Origin: Filosporella fistucella
Lineage: Eukaryota; Ascomycota; Leotiomycetes; Helotiales
Direction of reading: 5' to 3'
Length of the DNA: 64,000 bases
Assembly (NCBI GenBank): GCA_030077755.1
Contig: JAQJZZ010000012.1
Span: forward strand, 1,426,001 to 1,490,000
Shown: positions 12,201 to 24,008 of the stretch, piece after piece
Position numbering within the stretch: the first letter of the stretch is position 1
How the letters are laid out: every line of letters starts with the position of its first letter
The notes under the pieces: model-generated
Databases searched by the model: none
What the model saw: the letters and a program-made list of their open reading frames with translations, nothing else
What the model was told of the DNA's origin: nothing
Program-made: the position numbers and the translations under genes

Positions 12201-14470
12201 ATGCTGGATGACTCCTTCGAACCCGTAGTACTTGGAGACGTACTCGCAAGCATTACAAAGAAAAAGTTCCTTACGGTATTGTTCGGTATGAGGCTTAACC
12301 TTTGTATCGAAAACCCATTTCATATTCTCCAAGATGAGTTTCCGAGTGTAGGGGCCATTTGGAGGATCCACTTCGGGTTCTCTTCCTGTGGCTCGGATTG
12401 CGGCTTCATCCTTGGCTACCTCGGCGTAGAATCGCTTCCGGACATATATCAGGACCTCTGCGGCGAATTGCGGGCAAGTCTCATAAGTTACTTTGTCGCC
12501 GCCATTCCAGCCATCGCGGACAATCTCATCGGCATACCCACCAATCCGTGCACGCAAGGGGGCTTGAATGTCATCCCATTCTCGGTCAACAATGTCCTTA
12601 GAATCTGATTTGGCCTGGGAATCTTGGATGCGACGCTCATCAAAACGCTCCTGAACCACTCGGGTCTGGGCAAGTCTGTCGTTCTCCCGCTGTTCGGCCT
12701 CCTCTCGTTGAGAGAGCAATCTTGGCTTTAATACTTCCCATGCTCCGTCATTCAAGGGTTGAATGATCTGAATGGCAGCCTGGAAAGACGACATATGAGC
12801 CAGGACACCAGCAGTTATCGGTGGATCTAAAAGCATGCACCTCCTCTCTATTTCGGTTCGTCGAGCTGCTTTCAGTTCAGCGACCTCTTCTTTTGTCCTC
12901 TCATGTTTAGGCTGGGCATGTGAACGAGGGGGGAAACCAAACCCATTTTGTGCTGGCGAATCGTAGCGAGGTGGTGGGTTAGTAGCTAGACATTATCGCG
13001 GGTCAGTCATCGAAAACAATTTCCGGCATATTGAAGGTACATCCACTTACCGAAAGAATGAATGGGTTGAGGCAATTGCTGTGGTTGTGATGTTGGGAAA
13101 TAGACAGGTTTCGGAAGGGAGTTATTAAGTTGAAGGGTGGATATGTTGCCGTTGCTCGTTGGTGGTGCACCATTTGTGGGTGGACCATTGCTGTGTTGAC
13201 GTCCAGACGTCGAGTTACTCTCGGCACCTGCTTTTCGCATTTTCTCGACTCCTCCCATCAACTCCCACCGCTCCCATCGTGCAGCGTCATTCCTCCGTTC
13301 TTGGCCACGACCGTTAAGCCCTTTCAGCCATTCTTCCGCCGCAGCTGATCCCAATAGTTTAACCTCTTCAAACTCCTTTTTGATTTCCTCAACTTGCTGC
13401 TTAGAGAAGTGTTTGGTGATCTGAATCGCTGGTGGCTGCTGACCATTTTGTAATGTGGTAGGTGGAATTACATGTAACTCATTCGTGACAAACACAAAGG
13501 TCAATGCAGCCATGAGTGGTGACGGGATAGAACTCGATAGCAGCAAATCAATCTCCTGAAGATATGTTAGTAACCTGTGCATTGCAATCTCCGGTTACTG
13601 CATTACCTTCAAGGTCTCCTTTTGAAGACAAGAGCCACATGTTCGGATTCCAAAAGACCAAATAGGAACAACCCCATTCTCCCCAGGGCCAGGATGCCAT
13701 TGATCATTAAGAGTAGGCGTGTCTTGTCTTTTCTTGCCACAGAATTGGCAAGTGGATCCACATGCGAGCTTCCACATGATCAATTCAGACTTCCCGGAAA
13801 TAGGGACTGGCATGCCAGGGAGAAGAAAAAGCCGTTTGGAGGCTCGCCAAATTGACTCGGGGGATAAGGGCTGGACGGATGATCTTGAGAGAGGATCGGT
13901 AGGGATTCCTGATGAAGCAGGATCAAGATAGGCATTGAAAGACTTATTGACTCGCAATAAGTTACCTAGTGCTTTAGGAGGGCAGAAAGTGAAGATATGA
14001 TGCCATATCTCAGCTGGCAAAAGAGATTTGTCCTCGAGCAGGCGGCCCTCTGGGGTCCAGTGGTTTTGAAGTTTGTCATCGGGCTTGAAACGTTTTCTAA
14101 CTTCTTGGAGGTGTTCATTTTGGATTTGGCCATTGGGACTGGGAGACGAGCTTCCAAACTTGCGCTTCTTTGATCCTTGTGCGTCTGTTTGTGAGGGAAC
14201 GGTTGTATCTGATTTTTGCGGAGGAGGATCCAATTGTGCAGGGACATTGGGCTCTACCTCTTCCCCATCATCTCCGTCATCTGAATCTGCAGACATGGAT
14301 ATATCTGATGCCGAATCATCGTTATCGAGGACTGTGGTTGCCATTGTAGTCGTTTCTTGTTGTTCGCTCATTGTCGGGAGAGTCTGCACCAAGGACGAGT
14401 CAGCAGCTGAAGAGTCTGCTGAAGATGAGCTGGCACTATCTGAGGATATCTCGCTCCTGGGCGATTCCAT
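9234..14470 (-). CDS. large F-box protein with conserved fungal C-terminal module
   Basis: Exons on the minus strand: 14470-13607, 13555-13051, 12985-9234, giving 1706 aa. All three junctions keep frame, and the introns (51 and 65 bp) have CTAAC/CTGAC branch sites. Residues 1-140 are acidic and Ser-rich. An F-box follows at ~149-182 (LPAEIWHHIF, NLLRVNKSF), then a four-Cys zinc-ribbon-like stretch (CQFC ... CGSC) at ~235-285. Two more Cys/His sections lie further on (LCNACEYVSKYYG with HYAAKH; LLCKACSLG with HFHSVH). The middle is Gln/Tyr/Pro-rich and the C-terminal ~500 residues are Arg/Glu/Tyr-rich and disordered. The F-box suggests binding to Skp1 in an SCF ubiquitin ligase; the target is unknown. 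The charged tail could suggest a nuclear or RNA-linked role, which is inference. The start at 14470 precedes the acidic tract; an in-frame upstream ATG at 14638 gives a hydrophobic leader that looks non-coding. Confidence 0.85.
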
Positions 14471-15327
14471 TGCACCTTGGACCTTCCGGACTTCGGATGA
14501 GGGGGTGAATACCGGGCTTGCAGATTCTCGCCGAGAATTCTTATACCTCAATACCAGAAAAGAAAAGAAACAACAGTAGAAAAAGGAAGAACACAAGTTG
14601 ATTGTATAGAGATCTGGGACCAGAATACAACGAACCAATGGAGATATTGTGGGATGGTCAAGCTGGCAGGAAGCCCTCGACAGTCTATTTCTGCAGCAGA
14701 AAGATAGGATACTGCAGCGTCATGCCCATGCGAAATCAGCGGTGCAGCTAGCGACAGAGAGCTGCACACAGGATAGGGTCGCAACGAGTGAAGCAGAGAC
14801 AAAGTCGCCGCTGAGGCGTGAGAGGAGAGATGATGTGAAAGAGAGAGAGAGGGTGGATTATCGAGAGGCGGGAGGGACGGAGGTTATGTATGTATGCACA
14901 GGCAGATTGCTCTCGGTCTGTGATGCAGGAGTGCTGGATTGGTGTGTGTAGACGTGAGCGTGAACGAACTTGAACATGAACGGGGCGTTGTCGACTGGAA
15001 TTTTGTCGGTCGCAAGCCTTGAAAAATTGGTTGGCTGTGATGCGTCGCCTGTTTCTAGACGAGTTGGAATTGGATGCCTGAATATGGATGAATGCCTTAG
15101 GCCTAAACTTCACGATTTTGAGTGTTGTATCTACAGACCGGTGTTTAGCTAGTGATCAGTTTCAATTGGTCAGCAACCGAGCCAGCCCGACTCCAGTGAG
15201 ATCCTTCGTCATCTTGTTTGAACAAGGCCGCAACAGCTGGGAGTGCAACACGAATCATTTCCAGTACCACCAGATTCTCTGCACGTTGCCCTCGCATCCA
15301 TTCATTCCTTTACATTCGAATACCAAA
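14471..15327. promoter_or_regulatory. shared divergent promoter region
   Basis: About 860 bp separate the starts of the F-box gene (minus) and the Abp1 gene (plus), so both promoters must lie here. There are purine-rich runs near 14820-14860 and pyrimidine-rich sequence just before 15328, typical of fungal leaders. No specific operator was recognised. Confidence 0.55.
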
Positions 15328-18114
15328 ATGGCCTCTCTGAATACCTCGACAAATGGCCCATCTATTAAATCATCCTACCAAGGCGTAGTCAATTCCTCAG
15401 CACCTTCCGGCCCCGCCGCAAACTCCCCGACTTATGGACAATGGGCGGTATTCTCTGTGTCCGCACCACTAGTGAACGCTTTCCAACAGGACAGTGGTGG
15501 CAAGGAGAGCATATTGAAAGTTCAGAGCACCGGAGGTTGGTTTGCCATGTGAGAGGTCATGACTGGAGCCATACTGATATTTTGAAACAATAGAGGGGGA
15601 GCTTATTGACCTGATCGAGGATTTCTCAGAAGGCAGAGTACAGTTTGCATTTGTGAAAGTCAAGGATCCAAATACCGGTTTGCCAAAATATGTACTGATT
15701 GGCTGGGTCAGTTTTACTTTTGGGTATCTTAACTTCTAGGCTGACAGAATTTAGTGTGGAGAGGGTGTTCCTGAACGAACCAAAGGATACTTCACAAGTC
15801 ACCTTAATGCAGTTTCCAAGATACTTCATGTTTGCATCCAATCATCCGTACCCGAACTTGTTTACTAACCAAAGTATAGGGATACCATGTCCAGATCACA
15901 GCGCGTTCCGATCGCGACCTGACACCAGAGAATATCGTCCAAAAGGTAGCTGATGCCTCCGGGGCAAAATACTCCTCTGGAGCTGCACCTCCTTCATCTT
16001 CAGGGCCTCCACCTCAATTAGCATCAAAGCCAGTCTTTAACCCTACAAGATCCGGTGGCGCCTCTGGATTCAACCCTCTCGCAAGCTCACGATCGAGACC
16101 GGGTCACGATACTGCAAATGTGGATGATGATGGATGGGGTGCAGACGCTCCTCCTGTCACAAGATCCCAGCTTGAAAAGGTTCAACCGGCATATAAACCT
16201 ACAAAAGTTAACATGGCCGAACTGACCAAGCAGGTCGAGCCATCAAGATTCAATGGTGGCAGCAGAACCGAAGATTCTGGGGATGTTGTGAAGGGCGGGT
16301 ACCAACCAATTGGAAAAGTCGATATCGCCGCAATCCGGGCTCAAGCACAAAAGAAAGAAGACGATCGGCCAACTATTGTCAAAGGTGCTTATGAACCTGT
16401 TGGCAAAGTTGATATTGCTGCAATCCGAGCCAAGGCACAAAAGCCTTCTGAAGACGGATTCCGACAAATCTCCCCAGCCGCCACTGGAGCTTCTGCCGGA
16501 AGTAATACAAGTGATGAACCAAAGAGATCACTGGCAGATAGATCCGCCGCCTTCTCTCAATCTGAACGACTTACCTCGTTACCTAAACCAAAGGTCGCCA
16601 ATCGATTTGGCTCCAGTGCTTCTAACTTCACTGGTACCAAAGCACCAACTCCTGGTGTATTTGGCCTGCAATCTGCGCCAGTGACTGCAACCCCACCTCC
16701 TGTCGGTGCCGCTAGCCGGACTTTTGCTGACGAGGGTGGAAAGACCCCAGCGCAAATTTGGGCAGAGAAGAAGGCTAGAGAAAGAGGTTTAAGCTCAGCA
16801 GGCGATAATGCTCCAAGTATTACTTCACCAGTCAAGAGTCAAACTAGTGGAGGAGGGGAATGGAAGAGTGGTTATGCTGGTAAATCGTGGGCACCAGTAG
16901 CTACCAATCCTACGGGAAGATCAGGAACGGGAAGCATCGGTCAACAACGTACAGGAGAAGAAGAGCGAGAACAAGAAGCTCCGTCATCTCCAGCTGGTGG
17001 AATTGGCGCATTGCGAGATCGATTCAAGGGAGGTGCTCCAATGGGCGCTCCTACGATTCCAAGATCAACAACAGGAGATCAATCACCTCCACCACCTCCT
17101 CCCGTCAATAACTCAACAAGACCTACAGGCGGTGTTCCTATGCCTGGATTACCTTCACGTCCAAGGCCCGATGATGACGACGAGGAGGAACAAGCTGGCC
17201 CTAACATTCCACCACCACCGCGTGTCCAACGTAGTCCAACACCCCCGACTCCAGAAGAGCGTGATACGTCCCCTGTCCGGCTGGCTATGCCAGTATCTCG
17301 TAGCAAGGCCGCTGAAATGGAGCCACCCGAGGAACGTAGCCCACCACCCGCACTCCCAACCAATATGGGCCGTAATGTACCCAATGAACGCGATCTTGAT
17401 GACGAGCCTCAAGGCCATGCAATGGCTCGTGGAGCCGGCGCTGCTGTTGCAGCAGCATCATTTGGTGCAGCAGCAGTTGCGGTTGGTCAGAATGCAGCAG
17501 CGCCTGAACCAGCCTCTCAGGGAGGTGGAAAGCGTGCTTTGATTCAATATGATTATGAGAAAGCAGAAGATAACGAACTTGAGCTCGTTGAAGGAGAGTA
17601 CGTTACTAACATTGAAATGGTTGATGGTAGGTCCATTTTTCTATTCCAATGACTTTCGAGTTGGCTTAGTCTCGATTTGCAAATTGGTTCACTCTATCTG
17701 GTTACGGCCAATTAAACTGACTTGCCACAGATGATTGGTGGATGGGACGCAACAGTAAAGGTGAAACCGGTCTATTCCCAAGCAATTACGTCGAGCTTGT
17801 CGAAGGCGAAGAGGAAGAAGAGGCTCCAGCACCAGAACCACCTGCTCCCGTGCAAGCTACACGACCTGCCGCCCCTCAAGCTGCGCCATCTGGTCCCACA
17901 GCGTCAGCAATTTATGACTATGAAGCAGCAGAAGACAACGAGCTAAGTTTCGAAGAGGGAGCAACCATCACCGGACTCGAGTTTCCAGATGAGGGTAAGT
18001 AATTCCAAGCATTTCGCGGCTCATACGCTAACTGCTCCTCCAGACTGGTGGTTCGGCCATTTCAACGGCAAATCAGGCTTGTTCCCAGCCAACTATGTAC
18101 AATTGAATGAATAA
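15328..18114 (+). CDS. ABP1: Abp1-type actin-binding protein (ADF-H, two SH3)
   Basis: Exons: 15328-15535, 15594-15706, 15755-15829, 15880-17626, 17731-17994, 18044-18114, giving 825 aa. All junctions keep frame. The N-terminal ~145 residues form an actin-depolymerising-factor homology domain (GELIDLIEDF, FAFVKVKDP, GYHVQITARSD). An acidic DDDGWGADAPPV motif at ~214 resembles Arp2/3-binding acidic motifs. Two KVDIAAIRA repeats follow at ~280 and ~307, then long Pro-rich tracts that could serve as SH3 ligands. Two SH3 domains end the protein (IQYDYEKAEDNEL ... LFPSNYVEL at ~682-740, and IYDYEAAEDNELSF ... LFPANYVQL at ~770-825). In the family, Abp1 links cortical actin patches to endocytosis and activates Arp2/3. 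Yeast Abp1 has one SH3; two are usual in filamentous fungi. Confidence 0.95.
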
Positions 18115-19266
18115 GCGGTCGGTCAGGGAAGTGGAGCGGATATTTAGATTTTTGTGGGTAGCATGTGTTGTGGACTAAAAGCGCAATATCCAAGAATGAA
18201 AACGGTTACCGATGTGTTCAACGTTAGCTAATATTAGGTCTGGTAATGTGAGAAGTGACAAAGGCAATTATACCTAGCTCCTACAGGTAGGAGAGCACGA
18301 GTACAGAGTCCCTTGAATAATAACAGCATTGGGGTGGGGAATGAAGAGTCAAGAGTGAATGCTCCTACACATAAATGACAAATTAAATTGCAAAATGAGA
18401 ATAGTGAACGACAAAATGTCAACTGGGCAAGGTGACAAATGAGTAGTCCTGCGAGTTCCGAATCAGGATTTCAGAACTAGACTTTGATAATATACGATTT
18501 GGATCGTGCTCAAAAAAAGACGTTCACATTTGCGGATAGCTTCAGTATATTATAGGAATTGGACTTAGCTAGGATACGAGAAGATCTCGGTTTGGCATCG
18601 GAGAAAGTATACCACCGGATCCCAAATGTGTTACCGTTTCATTACATTCGCATACCACTAGAGAGCCGCTTCAGCGCAGCTGGTTCATTGTATAGCCGAT
18701 GGTAGGAGATTGTTTTTGGGAGTATATGTAAATGTAGGCATGTCTACTAAACTGTGTAGGTCACGATTGATCTTGGAGATGGTTATGTCAGCTTGCTCGG
18801 AATTTCAGTATGGGTTTGTGATGCTATATCAATAGGAGTACGTCTAATTGATACAATATAGACCTTGATGGAAATACAATTGTGAGGGTAATGCTTGTGG
18901 TAGCACTAACTATAACCCTTTGCTAGCCTACCAAAATCCGTCAATACAAGAGAAAATCAAAATCAAAGCAGTCACATCTGATCTCGCAATTGAGCACCAT
19001 CATGAAGACAACGAATTGAAGGTAACTCATCGTATTATTGACTGATGGAAAAAAAACATTCATCGAACCCATTGAGTTAAGCAGGAACAATCGCAGAATG
19101 TGCGAAGGGCCGTGAACCAAGAAAACAAGAGAGCATCGCATATCATTCCCAAGCACCTCCATCCTTCATATCCACGACTAAAGCACCGTTATTTCCATAC
19201 CGTATACTGGTATCTTGTTTGCGCATCCGCGAGAGAGAGATGGGTGGAACGTCTTCGTTACCGGGT
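18115..19266. other. convergent 3' intergenic region
   Basis: This lies between the 3' ends of the Abp1 gene (plus) and the CYSTM-like gene (minus). It probably holds both 3' UTRs and polyadenylation signals. Nothing else is visible. Confidence 0.5.
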
Positions 19267-19739
19267 TTAACAGCATCCTTCACAGCACTCTGGAATTGTA
19301 TCAGTACTTGTATCTTTCGAGGATTTGGAGAAATATGGCAACGCACCCGCACAGTCAGCACAAGCTTCGCATCCTTCTTCTGCTACGCAACAACAGCACA
19401 ATGCAGCGAGACAAGCTCCGAGACAACCACCACCACAGGCACCTCCGCTCTTCTTTGGAGGAGCTTGTTGTTGGTATTGAGGTCCACCACCATATTGCAT
19501 CTATAAGCGTCAGTTTACTGTATATATCGAGAGAAAATCGCAGAACGTACAGGAGGAGGGCCCTGTTGGTACTGGCCAGGCTGTTGATATGCTTGCTGCG
19601 AAAAGTTAGTACACCTTCAAACTCGAGTGCTTGCGCTCGGGAACCTTACAGGTGGGTATCCTTGTGGAGGATATTGACCTTGAGGGGGACAGTAACCTTG
19701 CTGAGGAGGTCCGCCGCCGTAGTATTGTTGGTTGGACAT
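19267..19739 (-). CDS. CYSTM-like cysteine-rich tail protein
   Basis: Small four-exon gene on the minus strand: 19739-19650, 19595-19551, 19500-19347, 19289-19267, giving 103 aa. The first ~60 residues are Gln/Pro/Tyr/Gly-rich (PPQQGY, QYPPQGYPP). A Lys-Ser-Gly joint (PPKKSGG) leads to a Cys-rich hydrophobic end (GGGCLGACLAALCCCCVAEE) that finishes in CEACADCAECCEGCC. This layout matches the CYSTM family: short tail-anchored membrane proteins linked to stress and metal tolerance. The last intron (19290-19346) is needed to reach the Cys-rich C-terminus; reading through it gives a different tail before the same stop. The family call rests on composition and layout. Confidence 0.75.
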
Positions 19740-21762
19740 GCTGAATTTTCTGTTTGACGGTACTGATTAGAATCTGATGAATCTGATGCTTTTGATGATG
19801 ATGCGACGAACGTGAGACTGCTTTCAAAAGTGATAAAGGACAGAGTGTTCAATCGATGTAGTGTTGCGAGAAGATTTGATTGAAGGGTTGGCTTACAGTC
19901 AAAGGATCGAGATTGTATTTGTGTCGTAATGGATTTGAGTGGATCTGAATTTGAGAAGTTTAGAAGATGGAGGATGAGGCGGATTGCCAAGAACTTAAAT
20001 GCTGAGGGGAGGGGCGGCCGGTTAACAGCGACCGATTCACACCAAGCCTAAGCCTTCAAGATGGAGATGCTACGCCACAGAGATGAACGAACAGGGTTCT
20101 AGACGCACCAGGCGGGATATTTTGCTATTTCAGCGCATACGCATGCAGCATTCAGGCGCCGAGTTATCCTGAGCTGGTCCACGTTGAGCTGGTCCACTGT
20201 CGGTCTAACAGGTCTGCTCGATGTTACTCCCTCCAATCGAAATACTCACCACCACTCATTTCTTTTCCATACGACGGTCTTGTGGCTGTACGCTACCTTT
20301 CTCTTTTTCCATCTTCATCCCCATGTCCTGCTCAAACATTCTTCAATCGCAACGCCCCTGCTCTCAGCCACGATCGCTTCGCAATCGTTTCATGATCCAC
20401 CAGTCCGATGAGCGAGTGGAAAGCTTGAGTTGCAAGTCTCTTGTCATAAAGCTTGGCCGTCAGCAGTAACGCGGGAAGTCAACGGCTTTTAATTTCCATT
20501 TGAGCTTCTAGAATAGAGTTGTTCCATCTTACAAATGTTTTTAATCTTCAATCATGGGATTTGATCACATTATCAAATTCCATGAGCCGACAAGGAACAA
20601 AGTCAAGCCACAAATACAGGGCCTACTGTCAGCAAGATGTCATTCTGAGACTTGATTCACACCCACCCGGAACATGACAATAGCGTGGGAAAGGGAGTGG
20701 GTGAGCGGAGTCCTAGCTTCGAATGTCTTGCTGTTTTGATATCAAGAACACATGCAGCTATCGGGTTTCAATGGAAGTTACCTGGCCACCCAAATGATTC
20801 CCTGCACACATATTATATTCATTCTTCCAAAATCTGGTTGGTGTACTCCTTATTCTAGGTAATATACATTTCCCTACCCCTCCAACGACAGATATATTAA
20901 ATACCGCAGTGACCGGCAAGCTACAGAAACTTAAGGTGACTGCTAATGAGCCTGTATCACTACAGGCAGCGCACCCGAAATTATGCAATTGCCATGATGT
21001 GAGATTCCTCCTTAACTTCGGCGAAGGACCCGGTTGCACAGCAACTACAAGTCGGATTGATGTTCAAAGATACCATGCAACAGGCCATCTCAAAGATCAA
21101 ACGTGTGAACTACAGAGCTAGAGCATCCTACTTTCCCATGGATTTCACCCAATCTTGTGATGGTCTGCAACCACTGACAACCCCAGCGTCAAGCACATAT
21201 ACAAATTATGGAAGCCTCAAAATGTTTCCATGACTTTGGAAGATATCCTTATATCTTCATGTGTTCTATAACATCCACTATATCGATTTGAACCCTACTT
21301 ACACATTGGGGACAAATGTACCTTATGCTTGCAACCCAGCCAAGAGTTCAATTGCCTCAAAATGTTGACATCACGTGCGCCTGCATGACGCGATCTCGCG
21401 CTAGCACCGGACGAGGATTTGATCTGATAAGCAAAGAAAGTTGACCATCTCCGACAGAAGAAGCAAAAGTCCAACAGATCTTCATTCTCTCAGCATTGAC
21501 TCTATTGTCGTCTGATCTCAAACTCCTAGAACCGGAACTCTTACGACCCCTCCAAGGACCTGCCAATCTCCCCTTCAAGCCAGGAAATCTTCGAATTCCC
21601 CCACTCAAGTACCCCGCCACGCCGTGGTGAATCAGCGAAGTCGGATAAGTAATCGACAACTACACTACAAATTGCGTTTGTAAAGTCGACGAGAGCATAA
21701 AATACAGTCACTTCAAACTCCAAATCATCTGCGAACCCTACAAATCTTCCGCTCCTCTCGAA
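19740..21762. other. divergent intergenic region
   Basis: This 2-kb stretch contains the upstream regions of the CYSTM-like gene (minus) and the glutaredoxin gene (plus). A short 15-bp direct repeat built on GAGCTGGTCCAC occurs near 20168-20200. A TCACGTG box is at 21371-21377, about 390 bp before the glutaredoxin start. No gene was recognised. Confidence 0.45.
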
Positions 21763-22769
21763 ATGTCGTCCCTTATTGAGATCAGTAGCGAGGAAGGATG
21801 GAACAAACACTCTGCCTCTCTTCCTCCAAGTACTCTCCAAATTATATACTTCAAAGCTGAATGGGCAGCACCGGTACGTACCCTCTGTTTATTCCTATCC
21901 GGTCTTGGATGGAGGCTATGTGGCACTCTGCCTCTGCGAGAACCTTGTGAGCTATTTACTGATTCCTCGACAGTGCAAGCAAATGACCACAGTTTTGCAG
22001 ACACTTGCATCAGCCTATCCAGTCACCGATCCCCTCGCAACATCATGGGTTGCTATGGATGCCGAGGAAGTTATGGATGTCAGCGATTCCTTCGATGTCA
22101 CAGCTGTACCATTCCTCGTCTTAAGACGCAACAACCAAGTACTCGAGACAGTGAGTGGGAGTGATGCCGCGAAGGTACGAGCAGCTATTGAGAAGCATGC
22201 AAATGCCCCTGGGTCTACATCTGCCAGTAATGGAGACGCAACTGGCGCTGCAAGCAGTGGAACCGAAACAAAGAATCTGAGCAATTATGCGCCAACAACA
22301 AAAGACCCCGCCACAGCACCTGAGTTCTCTTCAGGTGAGGTAGAGGAGACTAAGGAGGCTTTACATGCTCGACTGTCCAACTTGGTAAAAGCCGCGCCAG
22401 TGATGCTGTTCATGAAGGGATCACCAAGCACACCTCAATGTGGATTCTCAAGGCAATTGGTTGCACTTCTCAGGGAGAAGTCGGTGAAATATGGTTTCTT
22501 CAACATCCTAGCAGACGATGCCGTTAGACAAGGACTGAAGGAGTTTGCAGACTGGCCGACATTCCCACAGTTGTGGGTCGATGGAGAGTTGGTAGGTGGT
22601 TTGGATATTGTAAGTGTATTCCGGAGCAAATAACAATCCAGTGCTAATTACGAATTAGGTCAAGGAAGAGCTGGCGAGCGATCCCGATTTCCTCAAGGCG
22701 TATAGTGTTGCAAAGGCTCCTGGTGGACCAGCAGCCCCGTCTCAACAGCCAGCTACTGCTACAGCATAA
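21763..22769 (+). CDS. monothiol glutaredoxin, Grx3/Grx4 type
   Basis: Exons: 21763-21873, 21974-22609, 22659-22769, giving 285 aa in continuous frame. The N-terminal thioredoxin-like domain carries WAAPCKQM (Cys 38), in place of the WCGPC dithiol motif of true thioredoxins. A variable Ala/Ser/Thr-rich linker joins it to a glutaredoxin domain with the monothiol site CGFS at residues 193-196, plus WPTFPQLW and GGLDI, which place glutathione and the iron-sulfur cluster in this family. In yeast and other fungi, Grx3/4 proteins hold a [2Fe-2S] cluster and pass iron status to transcriptional regulators. The same role is likely here. The length suits a single Trx plus a single Grx domain. Confidence 0.94.
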
Positions 22770-23477
22770 AAAGTTCATGATTATACCCTAATATGATGCG
22801 AAGATTATCTAGACCCTTGATTCAGCCGTTTGACTGTGACTTTTCGCAGAAAGTGATATTAAGAAATTTGCGCCACATATCTAAGTGTTACCAGCTGCTC
22901 TCTTATCCATCGTTGGCTGGTTTTTTAAGCCTTTGCATGCACTTTGGATCATATACCTCTGAAGGTGAACCTTCTGAATCCTGGAAGTGGTACAATGTTC
23001 CGGAAGTTGAAGCTCAAGTCTTGGAAGTAAATGGGAACGCCAATTGTCTAGAATTAATGAATGGGGGATCTGAAAATATATATTGTTGTTGTCAATTTGC
23101 TAGGCCGTGACCATAGATAGATCATTATTATGTTAGAGGAGAAAATCTCGAGGCAATCAACCTCAGACGCAATCCAGAGGCACTTCGAGGGCAAATGTTT
23201 ATAGACAGAATGAAATGAACAAACATAGCATTTGAACTTTGATTTAGAAATGAAAAAGACTAGAACTTAAAAGCCTGTCCTGCCTAGACAGTTGCAGTCT
23301 GAAATTTTGTTGACTGTCAGATAGATGAAGTGCCCCGCCAGTGAGGAGGAAGTGGAGCCAGGCACGTGACCCACCAAAAAGTTCTCGCTTCAGAATCCCA
23401 CAAACTTTCGGAAATCATTCTTTTCTCCACGACCAACGACATCGACAACATCTCAACGTTCATCACCAACCGCCGAG
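22770..23477. other. intergenic, upstream of ribosomal L26
   Basis: This holds the 3' flank of the glutaredoxin gene and the promoter of the L26 gene. Apart from the CACGTG box at 23363-23368, listed separately, nothing was recognised. Confidence 0.5.
23363..23370. promoter_or_regulatory. candidate Cbf1-type E-box before L26
   Basis: The sequence CACGTGAC (GTCACGTG on the other strand) lies about 115 bp upstream of the L26 start codon. TCACGTG elements bound by Cbf1 are known in ribosomal-protein promoters of several ascomycetes outside the Saccharomyces lineage. Binding here is inferred from motif and position only. Confidence 0.4.
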
Positions 23478-24008
23478 ATGACCAAAATCAACAGCTGTAT
23501 GTCTACCCCATATATTAAATCTCTCGCATATGCGATGCCGACCATTGAACTCTAAACTGACAATTATCAGCCCTCCACTCCTCGAGGAGAAAGTCGCGCA
23601 AGGCTCATTACGATGCCCCCTCCAGCGTCAGACGTACCATCATGAGCGCACCTCTCAGCAAGGAGCTCCGTGAGAAGTACAATGTTAGTACATCTATTTG
23701 TGCATCTATTACATTCCTAACAAACCCAGGTCCGCTCCATCCCAATCAGAAAGGATGACGAAGTCCTCGTCGTTCGTGGTTCCAACAAGGGCCGCGAGGG
23801 AAAGATCACCTCCGTCTACCGTCTCAAGTACATCGTACATATCGAGCGTGTCGTCAAGGAGAAATCCTCCGGCCAATCCGTCCCCATCGGTGTCCACCCA
23901 TCCAAAGTCGTCATCACCAAGTTGAAGTTGGACAAGGATCGTGAGAGCATATTGGAGCGAATCAAGACTGGTCGTGAGATCAAGGAGAAGCTCAAGGCTA
24001 AGGCTTAG
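23478..24008 (+). CDS. RPL26: 60S ribosomal protein L26 (uL24)
   Basis: Exons: 23478-23496, 23571-23683, 23730-24008, giving 136 aa. The first exon is only 19 bases, a common arrangement in fungal ribosomal protein genes. Recognisable blocks are [53 protein letters not shown] (the KOW motif) and [16 protein letters not shown]. The KOW-containing protein sits near the exit tunnel of the large subunit and helps early assembly. Length matches eukaryotic L26 proteins (127 in yeast, 145 in human). The third exon is rich in C- and G-ending codons, as expected for a highly expressed gene. Confidence 0.97.

Noticed and set aside
14073..14579. 168-aa plus-strand ORF opposite the F-box gene
   Set aside because: It is a mirror of the Ser/Asp-rich coding strand and has no independent evidence.
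13595..14638. F-box gene start at the upstream ATG (14638)
   Set aside because: The extra 56 residues are Cys/Phe-rich and look like translated leader; the ATG at 14470 begins a typical acidic N-terminus.
20166..20200. Two copies of GAGCTGGTCCAC
   Set aside because: Only two short copies; too small to call a repeat of interest.
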